From Amycolatopsis vastitatis (lineage in GTDB: Bacteria > Actinomycetota > Actinomycetes > Mycobacteriales > Pseudonocardiaceae): a stretch of DNA of 64,000 nucleotides. Positions within the stretch are counted from its first letter, which is position 1. Each line of letters begins with the position of its first letter. Location of the stretch: the NCBI RefSeq assembly GCF_002234595.1, contig NZ_NMUL01000021.1, positions 288,219 through 352,218 of the forward strand. Reading direction: 5' to 3'. This document shows positions 1-7,548 of the stretch, one piece after another. The notes below the pieces were generated by a model. The model did no database searches and was not told the origin of the DNA. It saw only the letters and a program-made list of their open reading frames with translations. A program made the translations under genes and the position numbers.

Positions 1-2
1 CG

Positions 3-326
3 GTGAACGCCCGCGTCAAGGAGCTCTTCGGCCCGTTCGGCACCTGGCAGGTCTGCGTCCACGACGACGGTGACGGGTGCGCGTGCCGCAAACCAGCCCC
101 CGGCATGGTGTTCCGCGCGGCCGACGAGCTCGGCGTCGATCCCGCGTCCTGTGTGCTCATCGGCGACACCGGCGCCGACGTCGACGCCGCTCTCGCCGCG
201 GGCGCCCGCGCGGTGCTGGTGCCCACCGCCCGGACTCTGGAGCCGGAGATCGCCAGGGCCCGCCGGGACGCCGCCGTCGCCCGCGATCTGTCCGAAGCGC
301 TGCGCCTCGCCGGAGTCGCCGGATGA
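3..326 (+). CDS. HAD-superfamily phosphatase, C-terminal part (5' end outside window)
   Basis: This is the C-terminal part of a haloacid-dehalogenase-type phosphatase, probably of the HAD-IIIA group (histidinol-phosphate or heptose-bisphosphate phosphatase-like). The frame is open to the window edge, so the GTG at 3 need not be the true start. Visible motifs are CRKPAPGM near residue 28, which holds the motif III lysine, and IGDTGADVDAA near residue 53, the motif IV acidic cluster that binds Mg. The nucleophile DxD motif would lie upstream. The stop overlaps the ATG of the next glycosyltransferase gene (ATGA), so the two are probably translated from one operon. Pairing with a GT9 enzyme recalls heptose or sugar-phosphate metabolism. 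The exact substrate is not readable. Confidence 0.8.
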   Translation: MNARVKELFGPFGTWQVCVHDDGDGCACRKPAPGMVFRAADELGVDPASCVLIGDTGADVDAALAAGARAVLVPTARTLEPEIARARRDAAVARDLSEALRLAGVAG

Positions 327-1405
327 CCCGGGTGCTCGTCGCCCGCCAGGACAACCTCGGGGACGTCCTGCTCGCCGGGCCCTGCGTCCGCGCGGTCGCC
401 GCGTCCGCGTCGCACGTGACGCTGCTGGCCGGGCCGCACGGCCGCGCCGCCGCCGAACTGCTGCCGGGCGTGGACGACGTGCTCACCTGGACGGCGCCGT
501 GGATCGACCCCGAGCCGCCGCCGGTCACCGCGGAGGACACCGGCGAGTTCGTCTCGCTGATCCGGTCCCGGTCCTTCGACCGCGCGCTGATCCTGACGTC
601 ATTCCACCAGTCGCCGTTGCCGCTGGCACTGTTGCTGAGACAGGCCGGGGTGCCGTGGATCGGCGCGATTTCCGAGGACTACCCGGGCAGCCTGCTCGAC
701 CTGCGCCACCGCGTCGACGGCGATCCGCCGGAGCCGGTGCGCATGCTGTCGCTCGCGGAAGCGGCGGGCTTTTCGCTGCCGCCGGACGACCACGGCGCCC
801 TGGCGCTGCGGCGCCCGCTGCCGAACACCAGCAGGCTGACCGGCGGCGGGGCGTACGTCGTGGTGCACCCGGCCGCGTCCGTGCCCGCCCGCCAGCCGTC
901 CGCCGGCTGGAGCCGCGGGATGGTGCGGGCGCTGGCCGCCGACGGGCACCGGGTGCTCGTGACGGGCGCGCCGTCGGAACGGCCGCTGACACAGCACGTG
1001 GCGGGAACGTCGGCGGTGAACCTCGGCGGCCGGACGTCACTGGCCGAACTGGCCGCGGTGCTGTCGGGGGCCCAGGTCGTGGTGGCACCCAACACGGGCC
1101 CGGCCCACCTCGCGGCGGCGGCGGGCACGCCGGTGGTGTCGCTGTTCGCCCCGGTGGTGCCGCCGGAGCGCTGGGCACCGTACGGGGTTCCCACGGTGGT
1201 GCTCGGCGACCAGCGGGCACCCTGCCGGGCCAGCCGCGCCCGGGTGTGCCCGGTCCCGGGTCATCCCTGCCTCGACACGATCGACCCCGCGGACGTCTGC
1301 CGCGCGGTCACCGCGCTCGCCCAGCCCGGCGTCGTCCCCCCGGTCCCGGCGGCGATAGCCGTTCAGCCACCGATCTCCTTGCTCACGCCGCTCGGCCCGT
1401 CGTAG
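323..1405 (+). CDS. Glycosyltransferase family 9 (heptosyltransferase-like)
   Basis: A 360-residue glycosyltransferase of family GT9, the family of ADP-heptose:LPS heptosyltransferases. In actinobacteria such proteins are thought to glycosylate cell-surface material, since no LPS is made. The N-terminus VLVARQDNLGDVLLAGP is the typical first Rossmann strand and glycine loop. The C-terminal half carries the nucleotide-sugar site, VVAPNTGPAHLAAAAGTPVVSLFAP around residues 250-275. The ATG start overlaps the stop of the upstream HAD phosphatase by four bases, which implies translational coupling. The last 43 bases overlap the end of the convergent DUF2795 gene. Donor and acceptor cannot be told from sequence. 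Confidence 0.88.
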   Translation: MTRVLVARQDNLGDVLLAGPCVRAVAASASHVTLLAGPHGRAAAELLPGVDDVLTWTAPWIDPEPPPVTAEDTGEFVSLIRSRSFDRALILTSFHQSPLPLALLLRQAGVPWIGAISEDYPGSLLDLRHRVDGDPPEPVRMLSLAEAAGFSLPPDDHGALALRRPLPNTSRLTGGGAYVVVHPAASVPARQPSAGWSRGMVRALAADGHRVLVTGAPSERPLTQHVAGTSAVNLGGRTSLAELAAVLSGAQVVVAPNTGPAHLAAAAGTPVVSLFAPVVPPERWAPYGVPTVVLGDQRAPCRASRARVCPVPGHPCLDTIDPADVCRAVTALAQPGVVPPVPAAIAVQPPISLLTPLGPS

Positions 1406-1551
1406 GTCCGGTCCGGCAGGCGCCGGACGACGTCGAGGGTGCCGGAGTCCGCGCCGTTCTTCTCGGCGGCGCGCACCAGGTCGTCACGCTTCGCCGGGTA
1501 GTCGACGCCGGCGAGGTACTTCTGGAGTTCGATCGGGTTCGGCTTGCTCAC
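1363..1551 (-). CDS. DUF2795 small protein
   Basis: A 62-residue protein with the DUF2795 pattern: PNPIELQKYLAGVDYPA, then a helix with DLVRAAEKNGAD, and VVRRLPDRTYDGPSGVSKEIG at the end. The family is common in actinobacteria, usually as one short domain of unknown function, and is often seen near stress genes. Translation starts at GTG with AAGGAG eight bases upstream. The 3' end overlaps the convergent GT9 gene tail-to-tail, so no separate terminator fits between them. No membrane segment or signal peptide is visible. Confidence 0.85.
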   Translation of the reverse strand: MSKPNPIELQKYLAGVDYPAKRDDLVRAAEKNGADSGTLDVVRRLPDRTYDGPSGVSKEIGG

Positions 1552-1611
1552 GGGAGCTCTCCTTCCGTTCGGGGAACGGCGCGATTACCCCGTCCGGCGG
1601 CCGGCACACGC

Positions 1612-2631
1612 TCAGGACGGCACCGGCTGCTCCCCCACCGGATGAAGCGGCCGGACCGTGGCGTCGGGATGCCGGGTCAACGGCTGCAGCGGCAGCGGCG
1701 TCGATTCGGCGAGCTGTTCCAGGTGCCGCAGCAGGATTCCCTCCCGCAGCGCCCACGGGCACACTTCGACGCTCGACACGTCCAGCGCCGTCAACGTCAC
1801 TTCGGCCGCCACCGCGCCGGCCACCACCTGGCGGGCGCGCGGTTTCGAAATTCCGCGCAGCGCCGCCCGCTCGGCCGCTCGCACGCGGGCCAGCCGCGGG
1901 ATCCACTCGCGGACGTCCGCGACCACCAGCTCCCGCGTGACGAACGGGCCCTTGCGCTGCGGCGGGGCGCCGGTGAGACGGGCCAGCTGCTTGAACGTCT
2001 TCGACGTCGCGACGACCCGGCGCGGCGGGCCTTCCCAGCGCAGCCGGTCCAGCACCTCCGACAGCGTGTCGCGGACGTGCCCGCGCAGGGCCTTCACCTG
2101 CTTGCGCGTCGGCGGGTCGGCGGTGAGGAACTCGCGGGTGAGCCGGCCCGCGCCCAGCGGCAGGGAAACCGCCAGCTCCGGCTCGACGTTCCGGCCCAGC
2201 ACCAGCTCCATCGAGCCGCCGCCGATGTCGATCAGCAACAACCGCCCGGCCGACCAGCCGTACCAGCGGCGGGCGGCGAAGTACGTCAGGCGCGCCTCCT
2301 CCTCGCCGGAGAGGAACTGCGGCCGGATCCCGGCGCCCGCCTGGATGCGGTCGATGACGGCGTCGCGGTTCACCGCGTCGCGGACCGCCGCGGTGACGAA
2401 CGGGTACAGCTGGTCGACACCCAGCCGCACCGCCGCGTCCACCGCCCGGCCCACCGCGGCCGTCACCCGCTCGATCCCGGTCTCGCTCAGCGTCCCGTCG
2501 GGCAGCAGCTCTTCGGCGAGGAGCGTCGGTTCCTTCACCGCGTGCGCCGGGAGCGGCGGCGCCCCCGCGGACACGTCCACCACCTGCAGCTGGGCCGAAT
2601 TCGACCCGATGTCCAGCACCGCAAGTCTCAT
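1612..2631 (-). CDS. Ppx/GppA exopolyphosphatase-family phosphatase
   Basis: A 339-residue member of the Ppx/GppA family, which hydrolyses polyphosphate or converts pppGpp to ppGpp. It belongs to the ASKHA fold. The N-terminal phosphate loop is VLDIGSNSAQLQVVD and the second glycine-rich loop is LLIDIGGGSMELVLG near residue 130. Catalytic-type acidic residues occur in SGEEEARLTYFAA. At about 340 residues it is the short Mycobacterium-type form without the C-terminal HD domain of E. coli Ppx. The start used is the ATG before RLAVLDIG; the open frame continues upstream but without family similarity. Whether polyphosphate or (p)ppGpp is the substrate cannot be decided. Confidence 0.88.
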   Translation of the reverse strand: MRLAVLDIGSNSAQLQVVDVSAGAPPLPAHAVKEPTLLAEELLPDGTLSETGIERVTAAVGRAVDAAVRLGVDQLYPFVTAAVRDAVNRDAVIDRIQAGAGIRPQFLSGEEEARLTYFAARRWYGWSAGRLLLIDIGGGSMELVLGRNVEPELAVSLPLGAGRLTREFLTADPPTRKQVKALRGHVRDTLSEVLDRLRWEGPPRRVVATSKTFKQLARLTGAPPQRKGPFVTRELVVADVREWIPRLARVRAAERAALRGISKPRARQVVAGAVAAEVTLTALDVSSVEVCPWALREGILLRHLEQLAESTPLPLQPLTRHPDATVRPLHPVGEQPVPS

Positions 2632-2709
2632 CCGGCCGGGGTACCCCGCGGGTCGCGTGTTTAGTCCCCGGCCGAGGTGGTAGCCGATCGGTGACGAAAG
2701 GAGATGCCC

Positions 2710-3534
2710 GTGTCGCTCCCGGCGCCCCTGCCCGCGGAAGCCGCTTCGCCCCGGCGCGCGGTCGTCACCGGGGCCGACTCCGGCATCGGCCGCGCGGTCG
2801 CGGTGGCCCTCGCCGGTGGCGGCCTGGACGTCGGCATCACCTACCACTCGGACGCCGGCGGCGCGGAGGAAACCGCTGCCGAGGTCCGTTCGCACGGCGT
2901 GGCCGCCCACGTCCGGCAGCTCGACCTGACCGAGCTCCCCGGGGCCGCCGACGTCGTCGATGCGTTCGCCGAGGACCTGGGCGGGATCGACGTGCTGGTC
3001 AATTGCTCCGGTACCGGCAGCAGCCAGCGCGTGCTGGACCTCAGCTACGAGAAGTGGCGTGAAGTCCTCGACGTCGACCTGGACGGTGTTTTCCTGCTGT
3101 CGCAACGCGCCGCGAGCCACATGATCGACGCCGGGCACGGCGGCCGGATCATCACCATCACCAGCGTCCACGAGCACGTCCCGCGAGTCGGCGCCGCGCC
3201 CTACTGCGCCGCCAAGGCCGGGGCGGGCGGGCTGACCCAGGTGCTCGCGCTGGAGCTGGCCGAGCACGGCATCACCGTGAACTCGGTGGCCCCCGGCGAA
3301 ATCTCGACGCCGATGACCGGGCAGGCCGACGCCGACCCGCGGGAGCAGGACCGGCCCGGCATCCCGCTCGGCCGCCCCGGCCACGCGGCCGAGGTGGCGG
3401 CCGCGGTCGCGTTCCTGGCCACCCCGGCGGCCGGCTACATCACCGGCACGTCGCTCGTCGTCGACGGCGGTCTGCTCCTGATGGGCGCCCAGCACGGGAC
3501 CGCCTACCGCGGTCACGACTGGCGTTCCCCCTGA
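2710..3534 (+). CDS. SDR-family oxidoreductase
   Basis: A 274-residue classical short-chain dehydrogenase/reductase. It has the NAD(P)-binding motif TGADSGIGRA near residue 19 and the catalytic Tyr-Lys in YCAAKAG, with ITSVHEHVP before it supplying the serine. The C-terminus ends in the usual GTSLVVDGGLLL. I prefer GTG at 2710 over the ATG at 2704, because the strong SD AAAGGAG directly abuts the ATG and is correctly spaced only for the GTG. Family relatives act as sugar, 3-oxoacyl or alcohol dehydrogenases, and the substrate here is unknown. A GC-rich hairpin follows the stop. Confidence 0.88.
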   Translation: MSLPAPLPAEAASPRRAVVTGADSGIGRAVAVALAGGGLDVGITYHSDAGGAEETAAEVRSHGVAAHVRQLDLTELPGAADVVDAFAEDLGGIDVLVNCSGTGSSQRVLDLSYEKWREVLDVDLDGVFLLSQRAASHMIDAGHGGRIITITSVHEHVPRVGAAPYCAAKAGAGGLTQVLALELAEHGITVNSVAPGEISTPMTGQADADPREQDRPGIPLGRPGHAAEVAAAVAFLATPAAGYITGTSLVVDGGLLLMGAQHGTAYRGHDWRSP

Positions 3535-3541
3535 GACCAGG

Positions 3542-3589
3542 GGCCCGCGTCCTGGCTGCAGGGACCGGCGCGGGTCCCGGCCGCGGGCC
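3542..3589 (+). terminator. Probable terminator hairpin after the SDR gene
   Basis: GGCCCGCG at 3542-3549 pairs with CGCGGGCC at 3582-3589 around a long GC-rich loop, eight bases after the SDR stop. There is no U-tract, as is common for actinobacterial terminators. Confidence 0.4.
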
Positions 3590-3683
3590 GGGCGGCGGCT
3601 CAACCCCGCCGTCCGGCCCCTTCCACTCCGTTTCCCGCCCGCTCCGGCGGGTATCCGGGCGAGAACGGACAAAGGAGGCACCC

Positions 3684-4121
3684 ATGACGTCCGCCGAGAC
3701 CCGCCGCCGGAGTGCGCCGGCGTGGCTGCGCCCGGCTGTCGCTGTGCTGGGCCTGCTCTATCTTGCGCTCGGGATCGCCGGGTTCCTGACGCCGGAAACC
3801 GCCGCGGTCGGTCACGAGACGAGCCGCGCGGTGTGGATCTTCAGCACCACCCCGCTCCTCAACATCGTCCACGTGGCCGTCGGGGTGCTCGGCCTGCTCG
3901 CCGCGACCCGCCGCACCGGCTCGATCCTCTACTGCTGGGTGCTGTTCGTCGGCTTCGCCGGGATGACCTCGTACGGCATCCTGGCCACCGCGTTCGGCAA
4001 CCCGGAGGACCCGGTCAACCTGAACTGGGCGGACAACTGGCTGCACGGGCTCACCGCGGTCGCCGGGCTGGTGCTCGGCGTCGTGGCCGCCCGGGCGGCG
4101 GCGCGGGCCGCCGCCCGCTGA
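3684..4121 (+). CDS. DUF4383 membrane protein
   Basis: A 145-residue membrane protein of the DUF4383 family, with four predicted hydrophobic segments at about residues 16-36, 53-70, 82-102 and 123-142. The family signature is readable: LLNIVHVAVGVLGL in the second helix and the NWADNWLHG motif before the last. The function of the family is unknown; it is a common small inner-membrane protein in actinobacteria. The ATG has a near-perfect SD, AAAGGAGG, seven bases upstream. The C-terminus is an Ala/Arg-rich tail. It sits alone between an SDR gene and a small coupled operon. Confidence 0.85.
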   Translation: MTSAETRRRSAPAWLRPAVAVLGLLYLALGIAGFLTPETAAVGHETSRAVWIFSTTPLLNIVHVAVGVLGLLAATRRTGSILYCWVLFVGFAGMTSYGILATAFGNPEDPVNLNWADNWLHGLTAVAGLVLGVVAARAAARAAAR

Positions 4122-4186
4122 TCCGGGGAGTTTTCGGCGTGCGGCCACCGGGTAGCCGGGACAGGACACCGCGTGAAGGAGGTTCC

Positions 4187-4234
4187 ATGCACCGCGAAAG
4201 CGATCAGCATGCGCCGTTGGGCAGCGGGGCATGA
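4187..4234 (+). CDS. Putative 15-residue leader peptide
   Basis: A very short reading frame, MHRESDQHAPLGSGA, starts at an ATG with an excellent SD (AAGGAGG, five bases away). It ends in a TGA that overlaps the ATG of the following 140-residue gene (ATGA). That downstream gene has no good SD of its own, so translation of the mini-ORF would deliver ribosomes to it. This could be a coupling leader or an attenuating peptide. It may instead be a non-functional fragment of the 5' untranslated region. No similarity is recognised. Confidence 0.45.
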   Translation: MHRESDQHAPLGSGA

Positions 4235-4653
4235 CGGCCGGCGGCCCGGCTCAGCCCACCGTCGTCGTGCATCACCGGCTCCACGCGGACTTCGCCGTCC
4301 CGTTCCCGTGGCTGCGCCGCGTCCTCGGCTCGCGAAGCGGCCTGGAACTCGACGCCGCCGGCCTGCGCGTCCGCTTCGGCCCGTGGCTGGTGGAGACCCC
4401 GCTGAGCAACCTGGCCGGCGCCGAGGCCACCGGCCCGTACAGCGTTTTCCGCGGCCTCGGCGTCCGGCTCTCGCTCGCCGACGGCGGCCTGACCTTCGGC
4501 ACGACGACGCGAGGCGGCGTGTGCCTCCGGTTCCGGGAGCCGGTGGCCGGGATCGACCCGTGGGGCCGGCTCCGCCACCCCGGCCTGACCGTGACGGTCG
4601 CCGAACCGGAACTGGTCGCCGAAGCCGTCAACCGGATCGTGGCGGCCGCATGA
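4231..4653 (+). CDS. Conserved hypothetical protein
   Basis: A 140-residue protein I cannot assign to a named family. It has no signal peptide or membrane segment and reads as a compact alpha/beta or PH-like beta-rich domain: the segments LELDAAGLRVRFGPWLVETPLSNLAG, LSLADGGLTFGTTTRGGVCLRF and GLTVTVAEPELVAEAVN look like alternating strands with a final helix. The start overlaps the stop of the 15-residue leader and its stop overlaps the ATG of the VOC gene, so the three frames form one coupled unit. A cytoplasmic role together with the VOC protein is inferred from this arrangement only. Confidence 0.65.
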   Translation: MTAGGPAQPTVVVHHRLHADFAVPFPWLRRVLGSRSGLELDAAGLRVRFGPWLVETPLSNLAGAEATGPYSVFRGLGVRLSLADGGLTFGTTTRGGVCLRFREPVAGIDPWGRLRHPGLTVTVAEPELVAEAVNRIVAAA

Positions 4654-5012
4654 CGAGGACCCGCATCCTCGCCGTGGCGGTCGACTGCCGTCAGCCGGAC
4701 CTGCTCGCCGAGTTCTGGGAAAAGGCGCTGGGCAACGGCAAAACCCGGACGTGGACCGACTCGCACGGCCTGACCTACCGCCAGCTCGACTTCGCCGACG
4801 GCCCCGCACTGTTGTTCCAGCCGGTACCCGAAGAGAAGGCCGGGAAGAACCGCCTGCACCTCGACCTCACCCCGGTGGGCCGCGACCAGCGGGCCGAGGT
4901 GGAACGGCTGGTGATGCTCGGGGCGAAGGTCCTCGACGACCCACCCGACGACCCGTGGGTCGTCCTCGCCGACCCGGAAGGGAACGAGTTCTGCGTGCTC
5001 CCGCCGCGGTGA
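4650..5012 (+). CDS. VOC-family (glyoxalase-like) protein
   Basis: A 120-residue single-domain vicinal-oxygen-chelate protein. The beta-alpha-beta-beta-beta halves are recognisable: RILAVAVDCRQPDLLAEFWEKALG at the start, then RLHLDLTPVGRD and WVVLADPEGNEFCVLPP at the end. The His of HLDL and the terminal Glu of NEFCVL occupy the usual metal-ligand positions. Relatives include glyoxalases, dioxygenases and resistance proteins; this short DUF-type class is mostly uncharacterised. It overlaps the upstream hypothetical gene by four bases. It ends one base before the stop codon of the convergent DUF6292-like gene. Confidence 0.82.
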   Translation: MTRTRILAVAVDCRQPDLLAEFWEKALGNGKTRTWTDSHGLTYRQLDFADGPALLFQPVPEEKAGKNRLHLDLTPVGRDQRAEVERLVMLGAKVLDDPPDDPWVVLADPEGNEFCVLPPR

Positions 5013-5013
5013 T

Positions 5014-5463
5014 TCAAGAATGGCCCTCGGGCAGCGAGACGGTGTCGCCGGCGTGGGCGGCCAGGCGTTCGTCGAAGCCGTCCGGGGCCCCGGGTCTGCG
5101 GAAGCCCGGCGGGTCGGGCTGGCCTGGGTACTCCTCGCCGTAAAGCTCCTGGACGAAGGCCACGACCGTCTCCGGCTGCGGCAGGACGTCCTCGCCGAGG
5201 TAGGCGAGCACGATCACGTCCTCGCCGGTCGCCGACTCGACCGCCGCGGCCCAGCCGTCCCGCTCGTCCCACAGCAGCGCCGTCTCGTGGTCCGGGAACC
5301 GCGTGAGCCGCCGCTCGAGCGCGAGGTAGGCGCCGGCGGGTACGTCGACTTCGCAGAACCAAGCGGGCACGTCCAGCTTGGCCGCGACGGCCAGCAGGTA
5401 CTGCCTCAGCCCGCGCGCCGCCGCGCCGAGCCCGTCCCGTTCGATCATCGCGCGCCTGCCCAT
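5014..5463 (-). CDS. DUF6292-like protein, copy 1
   Basis: A protein of about 149 residues, paralogous to the gene at 47991-48410. Shared blocks are GLRxYL near the N-terminus, then VDVPxxAYLAxxxRLxRFPDxxxALLWDExxGWAxAVExAxGExxIVLAYLG, and a proline-containing QxxVxF segment. I attribute it to the DUF6292 family typical of Pseudonocardiaceae; the name is from memory and should be treated as provisional. There is no signal peptide or membrane helix. The start is uncertain: ATG codons at 5502, 5463 and 5448 are all possible, and alignment with the paralog favours one of the last two. The function is unknown. Confidence 0.7.
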   Translation of the reverse strand: MGRRAMIERDGLGAAARGLRQYLLAVAAKLDVPAWFCEVDVPAGAYLALERRLTRFPDHETALLWDERDGWAAAVESATGEDVIVLAYLGEDVLPQPETVVAFVQELYGEEYPGQPDPPGFRRPGAPDGFDERLAAHAGDTVSLPEGHS

Positions 5464-5569
5464 CCGGTCGGTGCCCCCGCCGGGTGATACCCCGTCACCC
5501 ACCCGGTCAACCCGGTGTTCCCCGGGTGGAGCAGCACGTCACGGCTCGTCCTCTGTGGATTCCCGAGGG

Positions 5570-6202
5570 TCACCGGCCGAGCAGGCGCAGCACGTCTTCG
5601 TCGCCGGTCTGGCGGAAATCGGCGTACCACTGGCCGACCGCGCGAAATTCCGGCGGCTCGGCGACGCAGACGACGTCGTCGGCTTCCTCCCGCAGCCGCG
5701 CCGCCGCGCCCGGGGCGGCGACCGGCGCGGCGAAGACGACCGTCCGCGGGCCGGCCGCCCGCACGTCACGCAGCGCCGCGGTCGCGGTGACGCCGGTGGC
5801 CAGGCCGTCGTCGACGAGGACGACGTCACGACCGGCCAGAAGGACCGGCGCCCGGCCGGCACGGTAACGCTCGAGCCGACGGCGCGCCTCCGCCCGCTCC
5901 CGGCTCTCCGCCCGCGCCATCCGGGCGGCCGTCAGCTTCAGCGCGTGCAGGATGGCTTCGTCGTAGATCGCCGGGCCGTCGGCGGTCACGGCACCGACGC
6001 CGTACTCGCGCCGCCCCGGCGCGCCGATCTTGCGGGCCACCGCGACGTCCAGCTCGGCGCCGAGCCGGCGGGCGACCACGGCGGCCACCGGGACGCCGCC
6101 GCGGGCGAGGCCGAGCACGAGCGGGTCGGCCCAGCGGCGTTTCCGCAGTTCCGCGGCGAGCTGCCGTCCGCCGTCGTCGCGATCGGCGAAGATCCGGGGC
6201 AT
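5570..6202 (-). CDS. Phosphoribosyltransferase-family protein
   Basis: A 210-residue type I phosphoribosyltransferase fold. The PRPP-binding signature DVVLVDDGLATGVTATAA lies near residue 123, and the N-terminal LVLGLARGGVPVAAVVARRL is the conserved early strand and helix. This long actinobacterial form often sits in dormancy or stress loci, sometimes fused to a dienelactone hydrolase, and its substrate is unknown. I chose the ATG at 6202 because MPRIFADRDDGGRQLA matches the family start. An upstream ATG at 6238 would overlap the DUF6221-like gene by 13 bases. The two genes are likely co-transcribed. Confidence 0.82.
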   Translation of the reverse strand: MPRIFADRDDGGRQLAAELRKRRWADPLVLGLARGGVPVAAVVARRLGAELDVAVARKIGAPGRREYGVGAVTADGPAIYDEAILHALKLTAARMARAESRERAEARRRLERYRAGRAPVLLAGRDVVLVDDGLATGVTATAALRDVRAAGPRTVVFAAPVAAPGAAARLREEADDVVCVAEPPEFRAVGQWYADFRQTGDEDVLRLLGR

Positions 6203-6225
6203 CGGTCCCGGCCGGCGGGAAACGC

Positions 6226-6564
6226 TCAGGGGCGCCATTCGTCGCGCCAGTCGGGGTGGGCTTCGTACACGGACGCGATCAGCTTGACCGAAGCGTCGTC
6301 GTGGGCGTCGCGGATCTCGCGGCGCAGGAACTCGGCCTTCTCGGCGAACGGCACCGGGTGCCTGTCCTCCATCGCTTCGACCGGCCCGCCGGCGAGCAGC
6401 AGCCCGTCACCGTCGTCGGTGTACATGATCCGGAGCCGTCCGCGCCGCTCGGCCTCGTCGATCAGCGGCAATTCGCCCGCCCGGACGCGCTCTTCGTCCT
6501 CCGCGAGCCGGGCGAGCACGAATTCGTCGAGCTTCGCGGTCGTGGTGTCGTCGAGGTTCGTCAT
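6226..6564 (-). CDS. DUF6221-like protein
   Basis: A 112-residue soluble acidic protein resembling DUF6221: LDEFVLARLAEDEERVRAGELP at the N-terminus and RREIRDAHDDASVKLIASVYEAHPDWRDEWRP at the C-terminus. The helical acidic start and the HPDxxxEWRP end are the features I recognise. The family is common and of unknown function in Streptomyces and Pseudonocardiaceae, often close to stress or phage-like loci. The ATG lacks an obvious SD. It precedes the phosphoribosyltransferase gene in the same direction. Confidence 0.75.
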   Translation of the reverse strand: MTNLDDTTTAKLDEFVLARLAEDEERVRAGELPLIDEAERRGRLRIMYTDDGDGLLLAGGPVEAMEDRHPVPFAEKAEFLRREIRDAHDDASVKLIASVYEAHPDWRDEWRP

Positions 6565-6604
6565 GCGCCCGGGTTACCCGGACGGCGGCCCTGGCACACA
6601 CCGC

Positions 6605-7156
6605 TCAGACGTTCGCGCGCGCCAGCCGCCTGGCCACCGCGAACCCCGTCCCGAGCAGGACGGCACCCCCGGTGATCCACGGCCACAGCGGCATCGAGCC
6701 GTCTCCACCCGGGCTCGCCGCCCCCGCGGCGACCGGCACCGCGGCCGCCGGTACCGCCGGCTGCGGGCCCGCGACGGTGAGCCGGAACGGGACCGAGCCG
6801 GAGACCGGGTGCCCGTCGGCGGAGGTGACCCGGTACCGGATGGTGTAGACCCCCGCCGGGCCGAGCGGGCGCAGCGGCGCGGACACCCGGGCATCCACAA
6901 CGGACGCCGGGCCGGACTCCCAGTGCGAAGTGCCGTCGGGGCCGAGAACGGCGAGCTCGGTGAACTGGTTCTCCACGGGCTCGTTGAACACGAGCGCGGC
7001 CTCGGCCGGGGAGGTGGCGACGGCCGCGTCCTTGGCCGGAGTGCTGGACACCAGGACGCTGTGCGCGTCCGCCGCGGGGGCGCCGAGCAGGATCGCGCAC
7101 CCGGCGGCCGCCAGCGCGCCGGCGATCCGGACGCGGAAAGACAAGCGGGAAGTCAT
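6605..7156 (-). CDS. CopC-domain copper-resistance protein, membrane anchored
   Basis: A 183-residue secreted CopC-type protein, which binds Cu(II) outside the membrane and is usually paired with CopD. After a Sec signal peptide the predicted mature N-terminus begins with His (ADA|HSVLVSSTPA), the first copper ligand. The second histidine is in SADGHPVSG, the canonical site. A proline/alanine linker and a C-terminal transmembrane helix near residues 155-175 anchor it. I start at the ATG preceded by GAGGAA rather than at the upstream GTG. It is transcribed divergently from the copD/cupredoxin genes across a 392-base gap, so the two units may share regulation. Confidence 0.9.
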   Translation of the reverse strand: MTSRLSFRVRIAGALAAAGCAILLGAPAADAHSVLVSSTPAKDAAVATSPAEAALVFNEPVENQFTELAVLGPDGTSHWESGPASVVDARVSAPLRPLGPAGVYTIRYRVTSADGHPVSGSVPFRLTVAGPQPAVPAAAVPVAAGAASPGGDGSMPLWPWITGGAVLLGTGFAVARRLARANV

Positions 7157-7548
7157 GATTTCCTCGCGTTCTGGGGAATTCGAGCGACAGGGGAACCGTA
7201 GCGAGCACGTCCGGCCTCGCAATGGGAGCCGTGAAACGGCTGTGTTAACCAATTCTCACCGCCGCGCGGCGCGACCACCCGCGAACCGGGCAAATCGGGC
7301 GACTACTCCAGTGGTTCGCCACTCCAGCCACCCGAACGGCGCGGTGTTCGGGGCGTTCGGCGCAACTTCTCACCGTGGCGAGCCGCCGGGACGGCCGACG
7401 ACTTTACCTGGCCTTCATGTGAAGATCACCCCCCGAAACGTGCCGGCTGGTTTTCTGCTCCCCACATCCCGTTCTTTCCCGCCGCTCCCCGATTCCCGGC
7501 ACATCTCTTTCCCGGGGTGCGGATTCCCGTTCTTTGGAGGACGAAACC
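7157..7548. other. 392-base divergent intergenic region of the copper locus
   Basis: No gene is visible. The region separates the CopC-type gene from the copD operon and must hold both promoters. It contains a less GC-rich stretch (GTTAACCAATTCT near 7245), a 7-base inverted repeat GCGAACC at 7281-7287 and GGTTCGC at 7313-7319, and two copies of ACTCCAG at about 7305 and 7321. Any of these could bind a copper-responsive repressor. None matches an operator I can name. Confidence 0.4.

Noticed and set aside
70..2664. An 864-codon open frame across the GT9 and Ppx genes
   Set aside because: It is out of frame with the clear domain matches, very Arg/Pro-rich, and spans two genes on opposite strands. 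It is a high-GC shadow.
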